DNA of 8,122 bases, taken from contig CAAGFF010000087.1 in the NCBI GenBank assembly GCA_900769055.1, forward strand, positions 1-8,122, in the 5' to 3' direction. The position numbers and the translations under genes are program-made. Origin of the DNA: an uncultured Prevotella sp. (GTDB lineage Bacteria > Bacteroidota > Bacteroidia > Bacteroidales > Bacteroidaceae). Below the pieces are notes generated by a model. That model made no database searches and had not been told where the DNA came from. It saw only the letters and a list, made by a program, of their open reading frames with translations. This document shows, piece by piece, positions 1 to 5,327 of the stretch (the first letter of the stretch is position 1; the number at the start of each line of letters is the position of its first letter).

Positions 1-498
1 GAGGGCTTGATGACAACTGTTCACTCTACAACTGCTACACAGAAGACTGTTGATGGTCCATCTCTGAAGGACTGGCGTGGTGGTCGTGCAGCTGCTGGCA
101 ACATCATTCCTTCTTCTACTGGTGCTGCTAAGGCTGTAGGTAAGGTTATTCCTGAGCTCAACGGTAAGCTGACTGGTATGTCTATGCGTGTTCCTACTCT
201 CGACGTATCTGTTGTTGACCTTACTGTAAACCTCGCTAAGCCTGCTACATACGCTGAGATTTGCGCAGCTATGAAGGAAGCTTCTGAGGGCGAGCTGAAG
301 GGTGTACTGGGCTACACAGAGGACGCTGTTGTTTCTTCTGACTTCCTCGGCGACACTCGTACTTCTATCTTCGACGCCAAGGCTGGTATCGCTCTTACCG
401 ATACATTCGTAAAGGTTGTATCTTGGTATGACAACGAGATTGGCTACTCTAACAAGGTGCTCGAGCTCATCGCCCACATGAAGAAGGTTAACGGTTAA
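1..498 (+). CDS. gap: Glyceraldehyde-3-phosphate dehydrogenase, C-terminal half (5' truncated by window)
   Basis: This is the 3' part of a cytosolic type I GAPDH, the glycolytic enzyme that converts glyceraldehyde-3-phosphate, NAD and phosphate to 1,3-bisphosphoglycerate. The frame is open from base 1 and 165 codons are visible of a family length of about 335, so the Rossmann NAD domain and the catalytic-Cys motif lie upstream of the window. Visible hallmarks are MTTVHSTTATQ, with the catalytic His in TTVH, then QKTVDGPS, the GRAAAGNIIPSSTGAAKAVG segment, the MRVPTLDVSVVDLT strand and the C-terminal WYDNEIGYSNKV signature. The apparent ATG at base 10 is internal, not the start. Codons are strongly restricted (GCT, GGT, CGT, TCT, AAG), unlike the downstream genes, which fits very high expression. 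It is followed by an intrinsic terminator. Identification is secure. Confidence 0.97.
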   Translation, partial: EGLMTTVHSTTATQKTVDGPSLKDWRGGRAAAGNIIPSSTGAAKAVGKVIPELNGKLTGMSMRVPTLDVSVVDLTVNLAKPATYAEICAAMKEASEGELKGVLGYTEDAVVSSDFLGDTRTSIFDAKAGIALTDTFVKVVSWYDNEIGYSNKVLELIAHMKKVNG

Positions 499-522
499 TT
501 CGTTCAAGCTTTCATAAAAAAT

Positions 523-555
523 AAGCCGCTCAGCATTGCTGAACGGCTTTTTTTT
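523..555 (+). terminator. Intrinsic terminator of gap
   Basis: The hairpin has an outer stem AAGCCG (523-528) paired with CGGCTT (544-549), one C/A mismatch, and an inner stem TCAGC (530-534) paired with GCTGA (538-542) around an ATT loop. A T run (548-555) follows directly. It begins 24 bases after the gap stop codon. An A-rich stretch precedes the stem, so it might also work weakly in the opposite direction. Confidence 0.92.
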
Positions 556-565
556 ATTATATTTG
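536..565 (+). promoter_or_regulatory. Candidate Bacteroidetes-type promoter for miaA, inside the gap terminator
   Basis: TATATTTG (558-565) matches the Bacteroidetes -7 consensus TAnnTTTG exactly. TTG (536-538, preceded by A rather than T) lies exactly 19 bases upstream at the -33 position. The -33 element is in the loop and 3' arm of the gap terminator. Transcription would start about 5-8 bases past base 565, so the miaA message would have almost no leader. Prediction is by consensus only. Confidence 0.55.
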
Positions 566-573
566 TGCCCGAT

Positions 574-1509
574 ATGAGAAGGATGATTACCATACTTGGC
601 CCAACGGCATCTGGTAAGACAGCCCTGGCAGCGAGTCTCGCTGCAAGGACTGGAGGTGAAATCATTGGTGCCGACTCAAGACAGGTCTACAGAAGAATGG
701 ATATCGGAACGGGAAAAGACCTTGACGACTATGTTGTCGGGGATGTTCACGTACCATTCCATCTCATAGACATTGCCGAGCCAGGAACCAAGTACAACCT
801 TTTCAGGTACCAGCAGGATTTCCAGACGGCATACGATGATATACAGTCACGTGGCTGCCTGCCTATTCTCTGTGGGGGAACAGGACTGTATATAGAGGCC
901 GTGCTGAAAGGCTATGCACTTTCGCCAGTGCCACAGAACGATGCTCTTAGGGCAGAACTTGAGGGTAAGACTCTTGAAGAACTTACGGCGATGCTAAAAG
1001 AGCTGAAGGCCAGAAGTGGTACTGCTATGCACAATACCACAGATGTGGACACGGCGCAGAGAGCCATCAGGGCCATAGAGATAGAGAAGTATAATCTCGA
1101 CAATCCAATGCCCAAGAGACAGCTGCCACAACATGACTCCCTTGTTGTTGGAGTGAGCATCGATAGGGAAGAACGTAGGGAGAAGATCTCACGACGGCTT
1201 AGGCAACGTCTCGATGGTGGCATGGTTGATGAAATCAGAAACCTCATAGATAGTGGCATCAAGGCGGAAGACCTTATATATTATGGTCTGGAATATAAAT
1301 ATGTCACGGAGTATGTCATTGGTAAGCTGTCGTTCGATGAGATGTTCCGCTCGCTTGAGATTGCAATCCATCAGTTTGCCAAGCGACAGATGACATGGTT
1401 CAGGGGCATGGAGCGTAGGGGAACAGCTATTAACTGGATTGATGCCGGTATGACAATGGATGCCAAAGTCGACAGTATATTGAAACTTTATGGGCAAAAC
1501 GGAGAATAA
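574..1509 (+). CDS. miaA: tRNA dimethylallyltransferase MiaA
   Basis: MiaA transfers a dimethylallyl group from dimethylallyl diphosphate to N6 of A37 in tRNAs that read U-starting codons; it is a soluble cytosolic enzyme. With the start at 574 the protein is 311 residues, the usual family length. It shows the P-loop GPTASGKT (9-16), the DSRQVY motif (34-39), the GGTGLYIEAVLKG segment (from about 101), the DTAQRAIRAIEI stretch (159-170) and the C-terminal tRNA-binding motif FAKRQMTWFR (268-277). Two motifs are atypical: DIGTGKD where most MiaA have DIGTAKP, and GLEYK (238-242) where a G-Y pair is usual. Bacteroides genomes often carry two miaA paralogues, and this may be the divergent form. 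GTG at 565 lies inside the predicted -7 box and is unlikely to be the start; ATG 583 is a real alternative (308 residues). The next gene starts 3 bases after the stop, so they probably share a transcript. Confidence 0.93.
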   Translation: MRRMITILGPTASGKTALAASLAARTGGEIIGADSRQVYRRMDIGTGKDLDDYVVGDVHVPFHLIDIAEPGTKYNLFRYQQDFQTAYDDIQSRGCLPILCGGTGLYIEAVLKGYALSPVPQNDALRAELEGKTLEELTAMLKELKARSGTAMHNTTDVDTAQRAIRAIEIEKYNLDNPMPKRQLPQHDSLVVGVSIDREERREKISRRLRQRLDGGMVDEIRNLIDSGIKAEDLIYYGLEYKYVTEYVIGKLSFDEMFRSLEIAIHQFAKRQMTWFRGMERRGTAINWIDAGMTMDAKVDSILKLYGQNGE

Positions 1510-1512
1510 TAT

Positions 1513-2466
1513 ATGATACAGGATGCTAATGAAAGATGGGGAATTGTCTACTGCCCCAAGGGTGAGGTACTCACGTCTCCAGCCAAGCGCTGGTCTAAGA
1601 TAGAGAAATGTCTTAAGGAGCAGGGTGTGGTCTATGACTATGTCCAGAGTGAGAATGTCGGAAGCGTTGAGCGACTGGTGAAAATGATGATTAACAACGG
1701 TTACCGTACTATAGTTATCATCGGAGGCGACTCTGCGCTTAACGATACTGTCAACTGCCTGATGCAGGCAGACCGTGATGTCAGGGAGCAGATTGCTCTG
1801 GCTGTGATACCTAACGGACTGATGAATGACTTTGCCCACTTCTGGAATATTAAGGAAGGAGAGTACTCCAAGATTATTGAGTGGATAAAGCAACGGAGGA
1901 TAAGGAAGATTGACCTTGGCTGCATTAGGTATACCAATAAGAGAGGAGAGGCTTGCCACAGGTATTTCCTCAACTGTATCAATGTGGGATTCATTGCTGC
2001 CATCATGAACCTTAGGCGGAAGACGCACCATTTCTTCGGCTCAAGGACATTGTCGTTTGTTTTTTCTTTCCTGCTGCTGCTCTTCCAGAGAATGGAGTAC
2101 AAGATGAGCATCAAGCTCAACTCCGATATCATCAGGCGTAAGGTGATGACAGTCTGTGTAGGCAACTGCCTCGGTTACGGCCAGACTCCAAACGCCGTGC
2201 CTTACAATGGTATGCTTGATGTGTCTGTGGTTTACCATCCTGAGGTGACGCAACTCTTCGAGGGAATATACCTCTTCTTGAGAGGAAAGTTCCTCAATCA
2301 TAAGAGTGTACACCCATACCGTACCAGGGAAGTGCTCTTCGAGAATACCCAAAATGCAATGGTGGGCATAGATGGCCGTCTGATGAATACGCCTAAAGGT
2401 CCTTTCCGCATCACCGTCGAGCAGGAGGTTGTAAACCTCATTATCCCAACTTGGAAATCTTTCTGA
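1513..2466 (+). CDS. Diacylglycerol/lipid kinase family protein with altered catalytic motifs
   Basis: This 317-residue protein resembles the DAGK catalytic family (DgkB/YegS/LCB5 type), which phosphorylates diacylglycerol or related lipids at the inner membrane face. IIGGDSALND (69-78) sits where the family has GGDGTxNE. PNGLMNDFA (100-108) sits where it has PxGTxNDFA. FLNCINVGF (152-160) and GNCLGYGQTPNAVPYNGMLDVSVV (217-240) match the C-terminal beta-sandwich, and VGIDGR (284-289) is near the end. The Asp of GGD and the ND pair are kept, but the next Gly and both Thr positions are changed, and the usual DG before LDV is NG. A hydrophobic stretch (about 179-191) could contact the membrane. 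GGAG at 1501-1504 gives a plausible ribosome site 8 bases before ATG 1513. Family assignment is good; activity and substrate are uncertain. The last 26 bases overlap the convergent regulator gene. Confidence 0.8.
   Translation: MIQDANERWGIVYCPKGEVLTSPAKRWSKIEKCLKEQGVVYDYVQSENVGSVERLVKMMINNGYRTIVIIGGDSALNDTVNCLMQADRDVREQIALAVIPNGLMNDFAHFWNIKEGEYSKIIEWIKQRRIRKIDLGCIRYTNKRGEACHRYFLNCINVGFIAAIMNLRRKTHHFFGSRTLSFVFSFLLLLFQRMEYKMSIKLNSDIIRRKVMTVCVGNCLGYGQTPNAVPYNGMLDVSVVYHPEVTQLFEGIYLFLRGKFLNHKSVHPYRTREVLFENTQNAMVGIDGRLMNTPKGPFRITVEQEVVNLIIPTWKSF
2425..2439. other. Small hairpin at the convergent gene ends
   Basis: GAGGTT (2425-2430) and AACCTC (2434-2439) form a perfect 6-bp stem with a 3-base loop. 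It starts one base beyond the regulator's stop codon on the - strand and lies within the last codons of the lipid-kinase gene on the + strand. There is no T run on either side, so it is not a convincing intrinsic terminator. It could protect a 3' end or be chance. Confidence 0.35.
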
Positions 2467-3127
2467 GCTCGTCCTCTCTAAGCACTTTTATCTTTCGTCC
2501 GTCCGTAGCAATAAGTTTTGTTGCGGAGAAGTTGGATAGTGTGCGTATGGCATTGCTGGTTGTCATATTCGACATGTTGGCCAAGTCCTCGCGAGTCAGG
2601 CTTATATTGATGGTACATCCATCTTCTCCCACACCATATCGTTCTTTCAGCAGTAGCAGGCTCTCGGCAAGACGCCCGCGCAGATGTTTCTGCGTAAGGT
2701 CTATAGTGCGTTGGTCTGACTTGCCGAGCTGGCGTGCCAGTACCTTTATTATATACATGGTTACATTGTGGTTCTCTTTCATTAGCCTGTCAAGAACTGA
2801 CAGGGGAATGAAGGCCATCTTGCAATTCTCGAAAGCTGAGGCTGACGAGCTGTGGGGCTCACCGACCAGATAGGCACGGTAGCCGAAGAAGTCACCCGTC
2901 TGGGCGATGCGAAGTATCTGGCATCTGTTGCCAGGAGTGTTCTTGTAGATTTTTACTTTTCCCTCAATGACGAAGGCCATCTGCTCGGGTATGTCGCCAG
3001 CATCGTAGATCATGCTGTTCTTCTTTATTTCCTTGACGTTGATGCTGTCTGTTATTAATTGCAACTGCTCCACCGTCAGGTCTTGCCATACTGAGGAGAT
3101 TAGTTCCGCGATTACTTGTTTTTGCAT
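2441..3127 (-). CDS. Crp/Fnr-family transcriptional regulator
   Basis: This is a 228-residue DNA-binding regulator of normal Crp/Fnr length. An N-terminal cyclic-nucleotide-binding-like beta barrel spans about 17-118 (MIYDAGDIPEQMAFVIEGKVKIY at 39-61). A dimerisation helix spans about 119-138, and a C-terminal winged helix-turn-helix follows (about 145-228, with LTREDLANMSNMTTSNAIRTLSNF at 177-200). The pocket segment FGYRAYLVGEPHSSSASA (81-98) lacks the Glu and Arg that bind cAMP in E. coli CRP. The three cysteines (70, 102, 171) do not form an Fnr-type N-terminal cluster. The ligand is therefore unknown. I chose ATG at 3127 because a longer in-frame extension runs through AT-rich promoter sequence and because the family begins close to this point. 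The gene is divergent from the glycogen module, suggesting control of it, of itself, or both. The 3' end overlaps the lipid-kinase gene by 26 bp. Confidence 0.92.
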   Translation of the reverse strand: MQKQVIAELISSVWQDLTVEQLQLITDSINVKEIKKNSMIYDAGDIPEQMAFVIEGKVKIYKNTPGNRCQILRIAQTGDFFGYRAYLVGEPHSSSASAFENCKMAFIPLSVLDRLMKENHNVTMYIIKVLARQLGKSDQRTIDLTQKHLRGRLAESLLLLKERYGVGEDGCTINISLTREDLANMSNMTTSNAIRTLSNFSATKLIATDGRKIKVLREDELRKISKLG

Positions 3128-3154
3128 TTTTAAGGACTTCTCTGTAAACCTATG

Positions 3155-3162
3155 CAAAGGTA
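3155..3162 (-). promoter_or_regulatory. Candidate -7 element for the Crp/Fnr gene
   Basis: Read on the - strand, the bases are TACCTTTG, an exact match to the Bacteroidetes -7 consensus TAnnTTTG. It lies 27 bases upstream of the chosen ATG (3127), which predicts a leader of roughly 20 bases. No TTTG stands at the expected -33 position 19 bases upstream; the nearest TTG is too close. This would fit a promoter needing an activator, but the call rests on one element. Confidence 0.45.
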
Positions 3163-3197
3163 CAACTTTTTTGCCAACATTATGTTTGTAGAGCCAT

Positions 3198-3239
3198 TTT
3201 TTTGTGTTATTGAACATGAATTTAAAAAAACACAAAAAA
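3198..3239. repeat. AT-rich inverted repeat in the divergent promoter region
   Basis: TTTTTTGTGTT (3198-3208) and AACACAAAAAA (3229-3239) are perfect 11-bp inverted arms with a 20-base spacer. The right arm overlaps AAAAAAACAC (3224-3233), which also pairs with GTGTTTTTTT (3264-3273). Inside lies the interrupted dyad TGTT-ATTG-AACA (3205-3216), the kind of site a dimeric Crp/Fnr protein could bind. All of it is upstream of both predicted transcription starts, so any role would be at the DNA level. The low-complexity A/T content makes chance pairing plausible. Confidence 0.4.
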
Positions 3240-3253
3240 TTATTCAAAATATT

Positions 3254-3284
3254 TTTGGTGTATGTGTTTTTTTTGCTAACTTTG
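3254..3284 (+). promoter_or_regulatory. Promoter of the glycogen module
   Basis: TTTG (3254-3257), 19 bases, then TAACTTTG (3277-3284) match the Bacteroidetes -33/-7 consensus perfectly in both boxes and in spacing. The predicted transcription start is near 3290, giving a 5' leader of about 75 bases before the debranching-enzyme ATG at 3366. Phased A/T tracts lie immediately upstream. No other promoter was found before the second or third gene of the module. Confidence 0.72.
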
Positions 3285-3293
3285 GAGACAAAA

Positions 3294-3314
3294 GCATACG
3301 GTAGCTCCGTTTGC
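3294..3314 (+). other. Hairpin at the 5' end of the glycogen-module leader
   Basis: GCA-T-ACGG (3294-3301) pairs with CCGT-T-TGC (3307-3314) across a TAGCT loop, giving 7 pairs and one T/T mismatch. It falls within a few bases of the predicted transcription start. It could stabilise the 5' end of the mRNA or be part of a regulatory leader. The structure is short and is judged only from pairing. Confidence 0.4.
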
Positions 3315-3325
3315 CTACCTGACAA

Positions 3326-3337
3326 TTGATTAATCAA
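3326..3337. promoter_or_regulatory. Perfect 12-bp palindrome, candidate operator
   Basis: TTGATTAATCAA is its own reverse complement. It lies about 40 bases after the predicted transcription start and 28 bases before the ATG at 3366. Its half-sites TTGAT/ATCAA equal those of the Fnr consensus, but the spacer is 2 bases rather than 4. Bound protein here would block transcription, so it could be a repressor site for the divergent Crp/Fnr protein or another regulator. A chance AT-rich palindrome is also possible. Confidence 0.4.
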
Positions 3338-3365
3338 CATTATAATAACTAACCTTAATAGAACT

Positions 3366-5309
3366 ATGAGTTATCTTAGATTTGAAAAAGCTCTAATGAC
3401 TAACTTGGAAGACTCGCTGCCGAAAGAGTTGCTACGTACAAACCGCTCGGGAGCCTATTCCTGTTCTACTATCGTAGACTGCAACACGAGGAAGTATCAT
3501 GGATTGCTGGTCGTACCCGTTCCCGAAATTGATGACGAGAACCACGTCCTGCTGTCCTCACTCGATGTGACGGTCATACAGCATGGAGCAGAATTCAACC
3601 TCGGTCTTCACAAGTACCAGGGCAACAACTTCAGTCCTAAGGGTCACAAGTACATTCGTGAGTTTGACTGTGACAAAGTTCCCACAACAATCTATCGTGT
3701 AGGAGGTGTGCTTCTGAAGAAGGAGGTTGTCTTCCAGCATTACGAGGACAGGCTCCTCATCCGTTACACACTCGTTGATGCCCACTCGGCAACAACTTTG
3801 CGATTCCGGCCGTTCCTCGCTTTCAGAAGCGTGAGACAGTTCACACATGAGAACACTGTAGCATCGCGCGACTACTCTGAGGTGGACAATGGTATCAAGA
3901 CTTGCATGTATGCAGGCTATCCTGACCTCTACATGCAGTTCAGCAAGAAGAACGAGTTCGTATTCCAGCCTGACTGGTATCGCGGGGTTGAATATCCCAA
4001 GGAGCAGGAGAGGGGATACGCATCGACAGAGGACCTCTATGTGCCAGGCTACTTTGAAATGCCAATCAAGAAGGGAGAGAGCATTGTCTTCTCGGCTGCT
4101 GTGTCATCAATCAAGCCAAGCGTGCTGAAGAAACTGTTTGACGAGGAGGTAGCAGAGAGAAATCCACGCGACAACTTCTTCCATTGCCTCGTCAATGCAG
4201 CACATCAGTTCCACATCCGCAAGAAGAACGATGACCGCTACCTGTTGGCCGGTTATCCGTGGTTCAAGTGCAGGGCAAGAGACACATTCATCTCACTGCC
4301 TGGTCTCACCCTCTCTATTGAGGAGCAAGACTATTTCGAACTGGTGATGAAGACCGCTGAGAAGGGACTCCGTGAGTTCATGGCCGGAAAGCCGCTTACA
4401 GTGCAAATTGCTGAGATTGAGCAGCCTGATGTGTTGCTTTGGGCTACATGGACCATTCAGCAATATGCTAAGGAAGCTGGGTTGGAAAAGTGCCGCGATA
4501 TGTACGGACAGCTGGTGCAGGATATTATTAAGTTCGTTGAGAGTGGCAAGCACAACAACTTGCAGCTTAGGGACAATGGCTTGCTCTATTCTAATGGTAG
4601 GGATAAGGCCGTCACATGGATGAACTCCACAGCGAATGGTCATCCCGTTGTTCCACGTACGGGCTATATCGTAGAGTTCAATGCTTTGTGGTACAATGCG
4701 CTCTGCTTTGCTGCCTCTATAGCTGAACTTGATGGCGACAAGGCTCTCGCAGAACATCTTAATGATAGGGCTGCCATATGCCAGAAGTCGTTTGTTGATA
4801 CGTTCCTCAACGAGCATGGCTACCTCTTCGACTATGTCGATGAGAACCCACGTGACTGGAGCGTACGCCCGAACATGATTTTCGCTGCCGCATTCGACTA
4901 TTCACCACTCGACCAGGCACAGAAGAAGGGTGTCGTAGACTATTGCACACGAGAGCTTCTCACTCCTAAGGGACTGCGCTCGCTGTCACCAAAGAGTGGC
5001 GGATATAATCCTATGTATACTGGACCGCAGACTCAGCGCGACTATGCATACCATCAGGGTACGGCATGGCCATGGCTGGGCGGATTCTATATGGAAGCGC
5101 TCCTCAAATTGTACAAGAGGACGCGACTGAGTTTCATCGAGCGTCAAATGGTGGGTTACGAGGACGAGATGGCATACCACTGCCTCGGCACTATGCCCGA
5201 ACTCTTTGACGGCAATCCTCCGTTCCATGGAAGAGGAGCAATGTCATTCGCTATGAACGTGGCTGAGATTCTCAGAACATTGGAATTGTTGGAGAATTAT
5301 AAATATTAA
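3366..5309 (+). CDS. Glycogen debranching enzyme (amylo-alpha-1,6-glucosidase, GH133 type)
   Basis: A 647-residue cytosolic enzyme expected to release glucose at alpha-1,6 branch points of glycogen. The N-terminal debranching domain spans about 15-260 and includes NRSGAYSCSTIVDCN (26-40) followed by TRKYHGLLV. The C-terminal (alpha/alpha)6-barrel domain spans about 270-640. Its landmarks are AGYPWFKCRARDTFISLP (295-312), PRTGYIVEFNALWYNAL (430-446), HQGTAWPWLGGFYMEAL (563-579) and MPELFDG (610-616). Glu612 in PELFDG matches the conserved C-terminal acid. TWMN (417-420) stands where I recall TWMD in relatives, so one proposed catalytic Asp appears to be Asn. The length is normal for the bacterial single-activity form, and there is no separate glucanotransferase domain. 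ATG 3366 lacks a Shine-Dalgarno, as is common in this phylum, and follows an A-rich leader. It is the first gene of the glycogen operon, with the glycosyltransferase 18 bases downstream. Confidence 0.93.
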   Translation: MSYLRFEKALMTNLEDSLPKELLRTNRSGAYSCSTIVDCNTRKYHGLLVVPVPEIDDENHVLLSSLDVTVIQHGAEFNLGLHKYQGNNFSPKGHKYIREFDCDKVPTTIYRVGGVLLKKEVVFQHYEDRLLIRYTLVDAHSATTLRFRPFLAFRSVRQFTHENTVASRDYSEVDNGIKTCMYAGYPDLYMQFSKKNEFVFQPDWYRGVEYPKEQERGYASTEDLYVPGYFEMPIKKGESIVFSAAVSSIKPSVLKKLFDEEVAERNPRDNFFHCLVNAAHQFHIRKKNDDRYLLAGYPWFKCRARDTFISLPGLTLSIEEQDYFELVMKTAEKGLREFMAGKPLTVQIAEIEQPDVLLWATWTIQQYAKEAGLEKCRDMYGQLVQDIIKFVESGKHNNLQLRDNGLLYSNGRDKAVTWMNSTANGHPVVPRTGYIVEFNALWYNALCFAASIAELDGDKALAEHLNDRAAICQKSFVDTFLNEHGYLFDYVDENPRDWSVRPNMIFAAAFDYSPLDQAQKKGVVDYCTRELLTPKGLRSLSPKSGGYNPMYTGPQTQRDYAYHQGTAWPWLGGFYMEALLKLYKRTRLSFIERQMVGYEDEMAYHCLGTMPELFDGNPPFHGRGAMSFAMNVAEILRTLELLENYKY

Positions 5310-5313
5310 ATAT

Positions 5314-5319
5314 AGGAGG
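5314..5319 (+). promoter_or_regulatory. Strong Shine-Dalgarno for the glycosyltransferase
   Basis: AGGAGG lies 8 bases before ATG 5328, in the short gap after the debranching-enzyme stop. This is a full-strength ribosome-binding sequence, unusual in Bacteroidetes, where most starts (including those of the two flanking genes here) have none. It supports the start choice. Confidence 0.7.
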
Positions 5320-5327
5320 AACAGCAA

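Noticed and set aside
10..498. Treating ATG 10 as the start of a short complete gene
   Set aside because: The frame is open to base 1 and the residues before it (EGL) continue the GAPDH sequence. The visible part begins in the middle of the catalytic domain.
1189..2031. 280-codon open frame on the - strand, antisense to miaA and the lipid-kinase gene
   Set aside because: The opposite frames are two clearly recognisable proteins. The antisense translation shows no domain or motif and spans two gene boundaries, so it is a shadow frame.
3128..3340. 71-codon in-frame N-terminal extension of the Crp/Fnr gene
   Set aside because: It would start beyond the glycogen promoter and read through the AT-rich intergenic repeats. 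The translation is low-complexity, and the family starts near the ATG at 3127, just downstream of a -7 box.
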